Positions 1 through 8,886 of a stretch of 23,003 bases of DNA are shown here, one piece after another. This stretch comes from Oscillospiraceae bacterium (GTDB taxonomy: Bacteria > Bacillota > Clostridia > Oscillospirales > Oscillospiraceae). How positions within the stretch are numbered: position 1 is the first letter of the stretch; each line of letters opens with the position of its first letter. The notes below the pieces were generated by a model. It worked only from the letters and a program-made list of their open reading frames with translations, made no database searches and was not told the DNA's origin. The position numbers were made by a program, and so were the translations under genes. The stretch covers positions 1-23,003 of the forward strand of contig JAHHSH010000026.1 of NCBI GenBank assembly GCA_020025345.1, in the 5' to 3' direction.

Positions 1-882
1 AAGGGAGATCTCGCCGGGTTTCGGTACGGTGCCGCCACCGGAGAGGGACACGGAAGAGGCGGTATGATGGGGCGCGCGGAAAGGCCTGCGTGTCACAAGC
101 GGGTGGTGGGGATCGGTCAGCCCTGCCACGGAGTAGACCTCCGTTGTTTCCAGCGATTCCTGCTGTGTCATATCCGGCAGAATGGAGGGCAGGCGCCGTG
201 CCAGCATGGATTTACCGGAGCCGGGAGAGCCGATCAGCAGCACGTTGTGTCCGCCTGCGGCGGCCACTTCCAGCGCCCGTTTCACGTTCTCCTGTCCCAT
301 GACATCGGCGAAGTCCGGCATGGCGGGGAGGTCATCAGAGGCGGGAATCCAAGGCTTGGCAGGTAAAATGGGCGCATCCCCGGCCAGGTGGGAGGCCAGC
401 TCGGCCAGTGTCCTTACCGGGTAGACAGTAAGCCCCTCTGCCAGCGTGGCCTCGGCGGCGTTTTCCGCCGGGACATAGAGCTCCTTGATCCCCAAACGCT
501 GGGCGCACAGAGCCATAGGCAGTACGCCGGTGATGGGACGCAGCGCCCCGGCAAGGCTCAATTCGCCCACAAAGGCGGCGTCTTGGGGCAGGGGCGGCAG
601 CGCTTCGGCGGCGCAGAGAATGCCCAGCGCCATAGGCAGATCGTACACGGTGCCCTCCTTGCGCTGGGAGGCGGGTGCCAGATTCACGGTGATGCGGCTC
701 ACCGGAAATTTTCCGCCGCAGTTTTTGATGGCAGCCCGAACACGTTCCCGGGCCTCCCGTACGGCGGCGTCGGGCAGACCCACTACATCGAAGGCGGGTA
801 AGCCACCGGACAAAAAGCATTCCACGCTGACTTCATACCCGTGCAGACCGTTCAGACCCAGCGAGCGCACGCTGATGACCAT
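1..882 (-). CDS. comM: YifB/ComM-family Mg-chelatase-like AAA+ ATPase (N-terminal part, runs off window)
   Basis: The 294 codons present show the family's usual order. An N-terminal ChlI-type domain (about residues 1-170, opening MVISVRSLGLNG, with VGLPDAAVREARERVRAA near 34) is followed by a Mg-chelatase-type AAA+ domain with Walker A GSPGSGKS at 218-225 and the conserved RPFRAPHHTAS stretch at 266-276. The rest of the AAA+ domain and the C-terminal domain lie beyond base 1. ComM homologues are hexameric helicases that promote branch migration during natural transformation in Gram-negative bacteria; the role in Clostridia is less clear. The ATG at 882 is chosen because AAAGGAG sits about 8 bases upstream; the ATG at 890 is in another frame. 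A possible -10 (TATGAT, bases 922-927 on the minus strand) lies upstream, but I see no good -35. Family assignment is firm; function in this organism is inferred. Confidence 0.93.
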   Translation of the reverse strand, partial: MVISVRSLGLNGLHGYEVSVECFLSGGLPAFDVVGLPDAAVREARERVRAAIKNCGGKFPVSRITVNLAPASQRKEGTVYDLPMALGILCAAEALPPLPQDAAFVGELSLAGALRPITGVLPMALCAQRLGIKELYVPAENAAEATLAEGLTVYPVRTLAELASHLAGDAPILPAKPWIPASDDLPAMPDFADVMGQENVKRALEVAAAGGHNVLLIGSPGSGKSMLARRLPSILPDMTQQESLETTEVYSVAGLTDPHHPLVTRRPFRAPHHTASSVSLSGGGTVPKPGEISL

Positions 883-1250
883 ACCGCCATCTCCTTTCAG
901 ACTTCCAAATAGGATGCATACATCATACCATAAAACCGTGAAAGGTGGAACAGATTTATGAAAAAACAAGGAGAAAATATAGTTGCATCGGGCACTTTTA
1001 TTATATTTTAAAAAAACTCGGGGATCATTATGGCGAAAAATATACAGAGGGTATGATAATTTTTGTGCACGATGAAGAAAAAATAGCAAAAAGGCGTTTT
1101 TTACAAAAATTAACATTTACAGCCGGAAGAAACTGTGATATTATCTGTGATGCTAAATATTCCGTACATATATTGTTTTATAAGGTATTCGTTTTCTGAG
1201 GTATTATAAAGCGCTTGTGCGGAACGTTAATATTTAAGGAGGCTCGTTCT
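883..1250. other. AT-rich intergenic region between divergent comM and PFOR genes
   Basis: This 368-base stretch is much richer in A+T than its flanks. It holds the ribosome binding site and possible promoter of the leftward comM gene and the promoter and roughly 100-base leader of the rightward PFOR gene. An 84-codon frame at 945-1199 is open, but it has no credible ribosome binding site, a composition typical of AT-rich spacer, and overlaps the PFOR promoter, so I do not call it a gene. Confidence 0.7.
1116..1144 (+). promoter_or_regulatory. Predicted sigma-A promoter of PFOR
   Basis: The -35 is TTTACA (1116-1121), the spacer 17 bases and the -10 TATTAT (1139-1144). A TG at the extended -10 position (TGA before TATTAT) strengthens it. 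Transcription would start near 1151, giving a leader of about 100 bases. Two CTGTGAT copies (1133-1139 and 1145-1151) straddle the -10, which would suit a regulator that occludes RNA polymerase. Confidence 0.6.
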
Positions 1251-4200
1251 ATGGAAAGAAAAATGAAGTCCATGGATGGTAACAACGCCGCTGCGCATGT
1301 ATCTTATGCGTTTTCGGAAGTTGCTGCAATCTATCCTATTACGCCTTCCAGCCCCATGGCTGACTTTGTGGACCAGTGGTCTGCAAATGGTCTGAAGAAC
1401 ATCTTCGGTACCAAGGTCAAGGTTGTGGAGATGGAGTCTGAAGCCGGCGCTGCCGGTGCTGTGCATGGTTCTCTGGGCACCGGTGCCCTGACCACCACCT
1501 ACACTGCATCTCAGGGTCTGCTGCTGATGATCCCCAATATGTACAAGATCGCCGGCGAGCAGCTGCCTTGCGTGTTCCACGTCAGCGCTCGTACTGTGGC
1601 TACCCACGCACTGAACATCTTCGGTGACCACTCCGACGTTATGGCATGTCGTCAGACCGGCTTTGCTATGCTGTGCGAAGGCAACGTCCAGGAAGTTATG
1701 GATCTGAGCCCTGTGGCTCACCTGGCTGCTCTGAGCGGCAAGGTTCCCTTCATCAACTTCTTCGATGGTTTCCGTACTTCCCACGAGATCCAGAAGATCG
1801 CTGTCTGGGATTACGAGGACCTGAAGGATATGTGCGATATGGATGCTGTTGCTGAGTTCCGTGCTCACGCTCTGAACCCCGAGCATCCTCATATGCGCGG
1901 CTCTCACGAGAACGGCGATATCTTCTTCCAGCACCGCGAGGCTTGCAACAGCTACTATGATGCTCTGCCCGCTGTTGTTGAGAAGTACATGGACAAGGTC
2001 AATGCCAAGATCGGCACTGATTACAAGCTGTTCAACTACTATGGTGCTCCCGATGCTGATCGCGTCATCGTGGCTATGGGCTCTTTGTGCGATGTGGCTG
2101 AGGAAGTCATCGACTATCTGAACGCTCACGGCGAGAAGGTTGGTCTGGTTAAGGTTCGCCTGTTCCGTCCCTTCGCTGCTGATCGTCTGATTGCTGCGAT
2201 CCCCTCCACTGTTAAGAAGATCGCTGTTATGGACCGTACCAAGGAGCCCGGTGCACAGGGCGAGCCCCTGTACCTGGATGTTGTTACCGCTCTGCATGAC
2301 GCTGGCATGAACGACATCGTGGTGACCGGCGGCCGTTACGGTCTGGGTTCCAAGGATACCACTCCTGCTTCCGTGTTCGCTGTTTACAACGAGCTGAAGA
2401 AGGATGCTCCCAAGCACAAGTTCACCATCGGTATCGTGGACGATGTGACCAACCTGTCCCTCGAGGAGGACAAGAACTGCCCCAACACCGCAGCTCCCGG
2501 CACCATCGAGTGCAAGTTCTGGGGTCTGGGCGGCGACGGTACCGTTGGCGCAAACAAGAACTCCATCAAGATCATCGGCGACCATACCGACAAGTATGTT
2601 CAGGCATACTTCCAGTATGACTCCAAGAAGACCGGCGGTGTGACCATCAGCCACCTGCGCTTCGGTGATCACCCCATCCGCAGCCCCTATTATATCAACA
2701 AGGCTGACTTCGTTGCCTGCCACAACCCCTCCTACATCATGAAGGGCTACAAGATGGTCAACGACGTGAAGCCCGGCGGTGTCTTCATGATCAACTGCCA
2801 GTGGGACTTCGATGAGCTGAATCATCACCTGAAGGCTGATGCCAAGCGCTATATCGCCAAGAACAACATCCAGCTCTATACCATCAACGCCATTGATCTG
2901 GCTATCGAGATCGGTATGGGCAAGCGTAACAACACCATTCTGCAGTCCGCTTTCTTCGCACTGGCTAAGGTCATGCCCATCGAGGAGGCCATCGAGTACA
3001 TGAAGGCCGCTGCTAAGAAGTCCTACCTGAAGAAGGGCCAGGACGTTGTGGATATGAACTACAAGGCCATCGATCTGGGCGCTACCGCCTTCAAGAAGGT
3101 CGAGGTTCCCGCTGACTGGGCAAACGCTGTGGATGCCGACGATGCTAAGGAGCTCAAGGGTAAGCCCGAGCTGGTGAAGATGGTCAAGAACATCCTCGAG
3201 CCCGTGGGTCTGATGGACGGCGACAGCCTGCCTGTTTCCGCTTTCGTCGATCACGTGGACGGCCAGTTCGAGCAGGGCGCTTCCGCTTACGAGAAGCGCG
3301 GTGTGGCTGTTTCCGTTCCCACTTGGGACGCCAACAAGTGCATCCAGTGCAATATGTGCTCCTATGTCTGCCCCCATGCTACCATCCGTCCCTTCGCCAT
3401 GACCGAGGCTGAGGCTGCTGCTGCTCCCGAGGCTTCCAAGATCGTGGACGTGAAGGCCGGCAAGGGCAAGGGTCAGTACAAGTTCACCATCGCTATCTCT
3501 CCCCTGGACTGCATGGGCTGCGGCGTGTGCGTGGGTGCCTGCCCCGTCAATGCTCTGACCATGGTCAACAAGGAGGGCGAGCTGCCCCAGCAGGATGTCT
3601 TCGACTACTGCGTGGCAGAGATTGCCGAGAAGAAGGACGTTCAGGACAACACCGTCAAGGGCAGCCAGTTCAAGCAGCCCATGCTGGAGTTCTCCGGTTC
3701 CTGCGCAGGCTGCGCCGAGACCAGCTATGCTCGTCTGGTTACCCAGCTGTTCGGTGATCATATGTATATCTCCAACGCTACCGGTTGCTCCTCCATCTGG
3801 GGCGGCCCCGCTGCAACTTCCCCCTATACCACCAACAAGGCCGGTCACGGTCCCGCATGGTGCAACTCCCTGTTCGAGGATAACGCAGAGCACGGTCTGG
3901 GTATGTATGTCGGTCAGGACAAGATCCGTGAGGATCTGGCCGAGAAGGTCGCTGAGATCGCTAAGACCGCTGAGGGCGACAAGAAGGCTGCCTGCGAGGC
4001 ATACCTGAACACCATGAACGATGCTGCCGCTAACCGCGAGGCTACCGACAAGCTGCTGGCTGCTCTGGCCGGCGACGAGTCCGAGCTGGCTAAAGCTGTT
4101 GTCTCCAGCAAGGAGTACCTGGCTAAGAAGTCCATGTGGATCTTCGGCGGCGACGGTTGGGCTTACGATATCGGTTACGGCGGACTGGACCACGTTCTGG

Positions 4201-4772
4201 CTTCCAAGAAGAACGTGAACGTGTTCGTGTTCGATACCGAGGTGTACTCCAACACCGGTGGACAGGCTTCCAAGGCTTCCAACATCGGCCAGGTTGCTCA
4301 GTTCGCAGCTGCCGGTAAGGAAGTAAAGAAGAAGAGCCTGGCTGAGATCGCTATGCAGTACGGCTATGTGTATGTGGCACAGGTGGCTATGGGCGCCAAC
4401 CCCGCTCAGACCATCAAGGCCATCACCGAGGCTGAGGCTTACGACGGTCCTTCTCTGATCATCGGTTATGCTCCCTGCGAGATGCACTCCATCAAGGGCG
4501 GCATGATGAACTGCCAGAAGGAGATGAAGAAGGCTGTGGATTGCGGCTACTGGAACCTGTTCCGCTTCAATCCCACTGCCGACAAAAAGTTCACTCTGGA
4601 CTCCAAGGCTCCCGCTGGCGGCTATCAGGAGTTCCTGATGAACGAGGCTCGTTACAGCCGTCTGACCCGCGAGTTCCCCGAGCGCTCCACGGAGCTGTTC
4701 GAGCGCAACGAGGCTGAGGCTAAGAAGCGCTATGACCACCTGCTGAAGCTGGTCGAGATGTACAACGACTAA
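1251..4772 (+). CDS. nifJ: Pyruvate:ferredoxin (flavodoxin) oxidoreductase, single-chain
   Basis: The enzyme oxidises pyruvate with CoA to acetyl-CoA and CO2 and reduces ferredoxin, the central step of anaerobic pyruvate use. The 1173-residue protein has the full PFOR order. The N-terminal domain has Thr31 in YPITPSSP, Glu64 in MESEAGA and Arg114, matching in position the active-site residues known from the Desulfovibrio africanus enzyme. Next come a gamma domain (GLGGDGTVGANKNS), a 2x[4Fe-4S] ferredoxin domain (Cys697/700/703/707 and 754/757/760/764) and the thiamine diphosphate domain (GDGWAYDIGYGG near 967, DTEVYSNTGGQ near 995). Cys818, 821, 846 and 1076 should bind the proximal cluster. 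ATG 1251 follows AAGGAGG with 8 bases between; an upstream in-frame start at 1215 lacks such a site. The gene stands alone between its own promoter and terminator. It contains no TTA, CTA or TCA codon, a sign of strong codon selection and high expression. Confidence 0.98.
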   Translation: MERKMKSMDGNNAAAHVSYAFSEVAAIYPITPSSPMADFVDQWSANGLKNIFGTKVKVVEMESEAGAAGAVHGSLGTGALTTTYTASQGLLLMIPNMYKIAGEQLPCVFHVSARTVATHALNIFGDHSDVMACRQTGFAMLCEGNVQEVMDLSPVAHLAALSGKVPFINFFDGFRTSHEIQKIAVWDYEDLKDMCDMDAVAEFRAHALNPEHPHMRGSHENGDIFFQHREACNSYYDALPAVVEKYMDKVNAKIGTDYKLFNYYGAPDADRVIVAMGSLCDVAEEVIDYLNAHGEKVGLVKVRLFRPFAADRLIAAIPSTVKKIAVMDRTKEPGAQGEPLYLDVVTALHDAGMNDIVVTGGRYGLGSKDTTPASVFAVYNELKKDAPKHKFTIGIVDDVTNLSLEEDKNCPNTAAPGTIECKFWGLGGDGTVGANKNSIKIIGDHTDKYVQAYFQYDSKKTGGVTISHLRFGDHPIRSPYYINKADFVACHNPSYIMKGYKMVNDVKPGGVFMINCQWDFDELNHHLKADAKRYIAKNNIQLYTINAIDLAIEIGMGKRNNTILQSAFFALAKVMPIEEAIEYMKAAAKKSYLKKGQDVVDMNYKAIDLGATAFKKVEVPADWANAVDADDAKELKGKPELVKMVKNILEPVGLMDGDSLPVSAFVDHVDGQFEQGASAYEKRGVAVSVPTWDANKCIQCNMCSYVCPHATIRPFAMTEAEAAAAPEASKIVDVKAGKGKGQYKFTIAISPLDCMGCGVCVGACPVNALTMVNKEGELPQQDVFDYCVAEIAEKKDVQDNTVKGSQFKQPMLEFSGSCAGCAETSYARLVTQLFGDHMYISNATGCSSIWGGPAATSPYTTNKAGHGPAWCNSLFEDNAEHGLGMYVGQDKIREDLAEKVAEIAKTAEGDKKAACEAYLNTMNDAAANREATDKLLAALAGDESELAKAVVSSKEYLAKKSMWIFGGDGWAYDIGYGGLDHVLASKKNVNVFVFDTEVYSNTGGQASKASNIGQVAQFAAAGKEVKKKSLAEIAMQYGYVYVAQVAMGANPAQTIKAITEAEAYDGPSLIIGYAPCEMHSIKGGMMNCQKEMKKAVDCGYWNLFRFNPTADKKFTLDSKAPAGGYQEFLMNEARYSRLTREFPERSTELFERNEAEAKKRYDHLLKLVEMYND

Positions 4773-4802
4773 TTGCAGTCGCCGTACAAATAAGCGAAAC
4801 CT

Positions 4803-4836
4803 AAGAGGGCGTCCCATCCGGGACGCCCTCTTTTTA
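4803..4836 (+). terminator. Rho-independent terminator of PFOR
   Basis: A stem of about 13 pairs (arms 4803-4815 and 4820-4832, core GAGGGCGTCCC) with an ATCC loop runs into TTTTT at 4831-4835. It lies 30 bases after the PFOR stop. Confidence 0.93.
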
Positions 4837-4981
4837 TATAGCAAGGAGATCTTACAAGGAAAAGTACAAGAGGAGTTTCTATCGGAGTACTGCAGACTGA
4901 AAGGTAGATGATGTGGCGGCAGTAATCCGTTTATTTTCCGGGAAATAATCATAAGAAACCGCAAAAATCTCGGTAATTTCC

Positions 4982-5009
4982 TTGCATTCCTTCGAAAATA
5001 ATGTATAAT
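4982..5009 (+). promoter_or_regulatory. Predicted sigma-A promoter of the first NhaC antiporter
   Basis: The -35 is TTGCAT (4982-4987), the spacer 16 bases and the -10 a consensus TATAAT (5004-5009). Initiation near 5016 leaves a leader of about 100 bases before ATG 5115. The rest of the 342-base gap between PFOR and this gene holds the PFOR terminator and AT-rich spacer with no visible gene. Confidence 0.7.
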
Positions 5010-5114
5010 GGGGGATACGGAAAATTTGAACTGGTAATTTCGACAAGAAAATGTGGCTCGCAAAGTGCTGCGGACTGCACCGAAAGATAGAAAGTGTAGT
5101 AAAGGAGTGCAGAT

Positions 5115-6557
5115 ATGGAAGAAAAGAGAACAAAAGAGCCCCGAATGCCGAAACTATGGGAGGCTTTGGTCACCCTGTTGTTTCTGGTAGGCATGCTGGC
5201 AATAGGCATTATGGTCTATGGCGCGTCTCCCCATGTGCCCATGTTTGTGGGAACCATCGGCGCGGCGCTGATGGCGCTGCGTCTGGGCTATAAGTGGGAA
5301 AAGATCGAGAAAGCTATGCTGGACGGTATCTATAAGGCGCTGCAGTCTATGATTATTCTGGCGATCATCGGTATTCTTACGGGTGTGTGGCTGGATGCCG
5401 GCGTCGTTCCCACGATGATTTACTACGGACTGAAAATTTTGTCCCCCGGTATTTTCTTTGTGGGCGCCATGCTGATCTGCTCGATCACCTCTCTGGCGAC
5501 CGGTACCTCCTGGGGTACCATCGGCACCATGGGTGTGGCACTGATGGGTATCGGCTTCGGTCTGGGAATGAACCCCGCCATTACGGCCGGCGCGATTTTG
5601 TCCGGCGCTTACTTCGGCGATAAGATGTCGCCCCTCAGCGACACCACCAATCTGGCCCCTGCCATGGCCGGTACGGATGTGATCACCCATGTGAAGTTCA
5701 TGCTGCCGTCCACCTGCATTACCTATGGTATTGCGCTGGTGGTGTACGCCGTGATGGGCTTTTTGCAGTACCACGGCGGCGACGCAGATCTGAGCAGCGT
5801 GGAAACGCTGTCGGATGCGCTGAGCAATATGTTCCACATCAATCCCTTGCTGCTGCTGCCTCCGGTGGTGGTCATTGTGGCGGTGGCACTGAAGATGCCT
5901 GCCATTCCCGGCATTGTTCTGGGTATTCTGAGCGGCGCTGTGGTGGGCTTAATCTTCCAGCCGGATTGCACGTTGGGCAGTCTCTTTACCTGCGGTATGG
6001 ATGGCTTTTCCTGCGAAACAGGCATTTATGAAATCGACAGACTGCTCAACAGCGGCGGATTGATGAATATGATGTCTTCCATTTCCATGACCATCATCGC
6101 CATGATGTTCGGCGGTATCATGGAGGAGACCCATCAGCTGGAGGTCATCGTTGACCAGCTGAAGAAGATCGTAAAGACGCCGGCGGGTCTGGTTACTATC
6201 ACCGAGGCCACCTGTGTGGTTTCCAATGCTACCATGCCTGAGCAGTATATCTCTCTGGTGGTACCCGGCCGTATGTATGCCGAGGAGTATCGCAAGCAGG
6301 GTTTGCACCCGGCTACCCTTTCCAACGCACTGGAAGGCGCCGGTACCGTGACTTCCGCGCTGATCCCGTGGAACACCTGCGGCGTGTTCATTCTGGATAC
6401 GCTGGGTGTCGGCGTGGCACAGTATGGTGTCTGGGCAATCTTCAACTGGCTGATGCCCCTTGTGGTCATTCTTATGGCGTTTACCGGTCATGGAGTGGCA
6501 GATGCCGACGGTGTTCGTTTTTCCAAGAAGCGCAAGCTGGCTCGTAAGCAGAAGTAA
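5115..6557 (+). CDS. nhaC: NhaC-family Na+/H+ antiporter
   Basis: This 480-residue polytopic membrane protein exchanges Na+ (or in some relatives other solutes) for protons at the cytoplasmic membrane. Many hydrophobic segments begin near residue 14. Family signatures include GTSWGTIGTMG near 130 and SGAYFGDKMSPLSDTTNLAP near 163, the paired half-motifs characteristic of the NhaC/ion-transporter superfamily. Length is close to the Bacillus NhaC type. MleN, a malate/Na+-lactate antiporter, belongs to the same family, so a carboxylate-coupled substrate cannot be excluded. AAAGGAG at 5100-5106 sets the ATG 8 bases later. It is monocistronic, with its own promoter and a terminator shared with the convergent ATP-grasp gene. 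A second, diverged family member lies at 20110-21831. Confidence 0.9.
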   Translation: MEEKRTKEPRMPKLWEALVTLLFLVGMLAIGIMVYGASPHVPMFVGTIGAALMALRLGYKWEKIEKAMLDGIYKALQSMIILAIIGILTGVWLDAGVVPTMIYYGLKILSPGIFFVGAMLICSITSLATGTSWGTIGTMGVALMGIGFGLGMNPAITAGAILSGAYFGDKMSPLSDTTNLAPAMAGTDVITHVKFMLPSTCITYGIALVVYAVMGFLQYHGGDADLSSVETLSDALSNMFHINPLLLLPPVVVIVAVALKMPAIPGIVLGILSGAVVGLIFQPDCTLGSLFTCGMDGFSCETGIYEIDRLLNSGGLMNMMSSISMTIIAMMFGGIMEETHQLEVIVDQLKKIVKTPAGLVTITEATCVVSNATMPEQYISLVVPGRMYAEEYRKQGLHPATLSNALEGAGTVTSALIPWNTCGVFILDTLGVGVAQYGVWAIFNWLMPLVVILMAFTGHGVADADGVRFSKKRKLARKQK

Positions 6558-6565
6558 AATAAGAT

Positions 6566-6598
6566 AAAAAAACTCCGACCATCCGGTCGGAGTTTTTT
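6566..6598. terminator. Bidirectional Rho-independent terminator
   Basis: An 8-pair stem (CTCCGACC 6573-6580 with GGTCGGAG 6585-6592, ATCC loop) is flanked by seven A on the left and six T on the right. It can stop both the rightward antiporter transcript and the leftward operon ending at 6644. Confidence 0.92.
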
Positions 6599-6643
6599 CT
6601 GTGTAAAAGCAGATTGCTTTTGTCTATAAAAGAAACGTGCAGG

Positions 6644-7663
6644 TTAGGGCTGGAATTCGGGGCAGATCTCCTGAATCTTGGGCAGCATACCCCGCTTTTC
6701 GGGGGTCTGCGCCGGCAGCTGCCAGAAGTCGTGGGCACAGTAATTGTTACCCTCGATGATGGCGGGACCGTCGGGCGTGATGCCGATATCCCAGCCGATG
6801 TAGCGCATCTGGGGCACCTTCAGCGCTGCCTTCTTTACCATCTCGCAGGCCTCGAAGAACAGGGGAACCTGACGACCGATCAGCTTCACATGGGTCATGG
6901 GGTGCTCCTCGTAAGTGATGGCCAGAGAGCCGTCGCCGCTGACGCCGGGGGAGCAGATCTTGCCGGTCTCCAGATCCACGCGGCAGCCGAAGCCGTAGTT
7001 GTCCACCACGCGTCCGTTAAGACCGAACTTCTGGGTGGCGAAGATGACGTGGGGCACACCCTTGGCGTCCAGCAGGGTGATAAGGCGCATGCAGTTCATG
7101 GCCAGCGGATAGACAGCCGCATTGTCGGGGTGCTGCTCGAGCACCTTTTCCAGGAGCCATGCATCCTTGTTCTTTAGATCCTCATAGAAAGCGTCAAAGT
7201 CGGGGTAGTCCCGGCTGTCGATCTTCTGGCAGCCGTGGCCGCAGGAACCGGCAATGGGCTTGGAGAACACGATGGGATACTTCTCTACAAAGGCCCGTAC
7301 CTCCTCCTTGGAGGCTGTGCGGTAGTTGACGAACTCGCGCTTGACGAACTCGGCAAACAGAGTGTTGAACTCATCCTTGTTGTTGAAGATGTGCTCATAG
7401 CTCTCGTCGTTGAAGAAGGTGACCAGCTTCTTGGAGATGATGCGTGTCACATAGGTGGCGCGCTGCTCGTCGGTCAGATCCCAGAAACCAAAGGTCATAT
7501 AGTCATAGTATCCGGCGCCGAACTTACGGGCGCAGTGTACCATATCCATGGCAAGAGACATCTTACTTTTACCGGAAGCCTTGTGGGCGCGATCCAGCAC
7601 CTCGGAGAACTTGCTCCAGCGCATACCGGAGAGGACACGCAGATAATATTTCAAACTCAGCAT
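6644..7663 (-). CDS. ATP-grasp ligase, sugar-transfer-associated type
   Basis: The 339-residue protein resembles the 'sugar-transfer associated ATP-grasp' family. Visible elements are Lys135 in SKPIAGSCGHGC (nucleotide-binding lysine and glycine-rich loop), the LLEKVLEQHP segment around Glu172, and a C-terminal metal-binding block GWDIGITPDGPAIIEGNNY at 290-308, in which Asp292, Glu304 and Asn306 should hold Mg2+. ATP-grasp enzymes join a carboxylate to an amine or thiol through an acyl-phosphate. The acceptor here is unknown. It is not a typical Ddl D-Ala ligase. The start at 7663 has GAAAGGTAG upstream. It lies 74 bases after alr and is the last gene of the leftward run, so a link to peptidoglycan or another envelope polymer is plausible but inferred. 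In many genomes this family sits with polysaccharide genes. Confidence 0.85.
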   Translation of the reverse strand: MLSLKYYLRVLSGMRWSKFSEVLDRAHKASGKSKMSLAMDMVHCARKFGAGYYDYMTFGFWDLTDEQRATYVTRIISKKLVTFFNDESYEHIFNNKDEFNTLFAEFVKREFVNYRTASKEEVRAFVEKYPIVFSKPIAGSCGHGCQKIDSRDYPDFDAFYEDLKNKDAWLLEKVLEQHPDNAAVYPLAMNCMRLITLLDAKGVPHVIFATQKFGLNGRVVDNYGFGCRVDLETGKICSPGVSGDGSLAITYEEHPMTHVKLIGRQVPLFFEACEMVKKAALKVPQMRYIGWDIGITPDGPAIIEGNNYCAHDFWQLPAQTPEKRGMLPKIQEICPEFQP

Positions 7664-7737
7664 GATTTTCTACCTTTCAAAAAGAATATGATTATTGTAC
7701 CACGAACAAGGGAAAATTTCCATCCCCGCAGAGGTAT

Positions 7738-8865
7738 TTATTGCGGCACATAGACCCGCGGAACACGCCCGGTGATGCCGCAGGCGATTTCATCCACGGT
7801 GATGTCGGCCAGCTCTGCCATTTGGGGGAAGGTGATACCCTCGCCCAGCAGCGTTACCAGATCGCCGCGCTTCACGCCGGGGATCTCTGTCACATCGACC
7901 ATGAACTGATCCATGCATACCCGGCCTAAAATGGGGGCTTTCTGCCCGTGGATCATCACATAGCCCCGGTTGGAGAGACGGCGGCTGTAGCCGTCCACAA
8001 AGCCGACGGGAATGGTAGCAACCCGGGTGGGCTTTTCCGTGACATAGGTGCCGCCATAGCCGATCTGCGCTCCGGCAGGTACGGTCTTTACCAGCACCAC
8101 ATAGGTTTCCCAGGTGAGGATCTCTTCAAAGCCAAAGGGCTCCCAGTCTTTATCGTCGATAGGGGAGAGACCGTAGAAGGTGTCGCCGGTGCGCACAGCG
8201 TCCAGCTGCATCTCCTGCGGGCGCAGCAAAAGCGTGGCGCTGTTGGCGGCGTGTACCATAGGAATATCGACACCCGCCTGCCGCAGCGCGGACACCGTGG
8301 CGGTGAAGCGCTGATACTGCAGGGAGGTTTCCTCCCGATCCAGCTCGTCAGCCCGGGCAAAGTGGGTGAAGACGCCGGTGATGCGCAGGTTGGGCATGGC
8401 GGCAATCTTCAAGATCTCCGGCACGGAGGATTCTTCTGCCGGGAATCCGATGCGGTTCATGCCGGTGTCCAGCTTGATATGCATGGGCTGCACCACACCG
8501 GCTGCCGCGGCCAGATCCTGCAGCAGCTGCGCCGTCTCCACGACGAAGATCGTGGGGGTGAGCCGGTGCTCGATGAGCTGCGGGAGCTGCTCATCCCAAG
8601 TGTCACCCAGCAGCAAAATGGGCTCCTCTGCGGCGCCTGCCTGTCGCAGCGCCACACCCTCCTCCCAGGTAGCCACGGCGTAGTGACGGACACCGCAGCG
8701 GCGGAAGGTTTCATAAAGACCGGCCACACCGTGCCCGTAGCAGTTGCCCTTTACCACGGCGATCAAGTCCGTGCCGGGGCGGATCTGCTGCTGTACGCGG
8801 CGAATGTTGCGCTCCAGACGGTCCAGATGGATGGTGGCCTGTGTACGTTGATGGATATTCGTCAT
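7738..8865 (-). CDS. alr: Alanine racemase
   Basis: This fold-type III PLP enzyme interconverts L- and D-alanine for peptidoglycan. At 375 residues it has the usual length. Lys39 in VVKGNCYGHG is the Schiff-base lysine. KLDTGMNRIGF at 131-141 and HAANSATLL near 205 line the barrel. Tyr270 in IGYGGTY is the second catalytic base, and RVCMDQFMVDVT near 315 is a family block. The sequence KGNCYGHG differs a little from the common KANAYGHG. Its start lies 21 bases downstream of the GatD-like gene's stop, so the two are probably co-transcribed with murT. The ribosome binding site is weak (AAAAGTGAGC), which suggests some dependence on upstream translation. Confidence 0.96.
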   Translation of the reverse strand: MTNIHQRTQATIHLDRLERNIRRVQQQIRPGTDLIAVVKGNCYGHGVAGLYETFRRCGVRHYAVATWEEGVALRQAGAAEEPILLLGDTWDEQLPQLIEHRLTPTIFVVETAQLLQDLAAAAGVVQPMHIKLDTGMNRIGFPAEESSVPEILKIAAMPNLRITGVFTHFARADELDREETSLQYQRFTATVSALRQAGVDIPMVHAANSATLLLRPQEMQLDAVRTGDTFYGLSPIDDKDWEPFGFEEILTWETYVVLVKTVPAGAQIGYGGTYVTEKPTRVATIPVGFVDGYSRRLSNRGYVMIHGQKAPILGRVCMDQFMVDVTEIPGVKRGDLVTLLGEGITFPQMAELADITVDEIACGITGRVPRVYVPQ

Positions 8866-8886
8866 AGTCTGCTCACTTTTCTCTCA

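Noticed and set aside
945..1199. 84-codon frame in the spacer before PFOR
   Set aside because: AT-rich composition, no good ribosome site and overlap with the PFOR promoter.
1227..5063. Minus-strand open frame of 1278 codons opposite PFOR
   Set aside because: It is in exact codon register with PFOR and is open only because PFOR uses no TTA, CTA or TCA codons. The translation is a low-complexity mix rich in Leu, Val, His and Gly with no domain.
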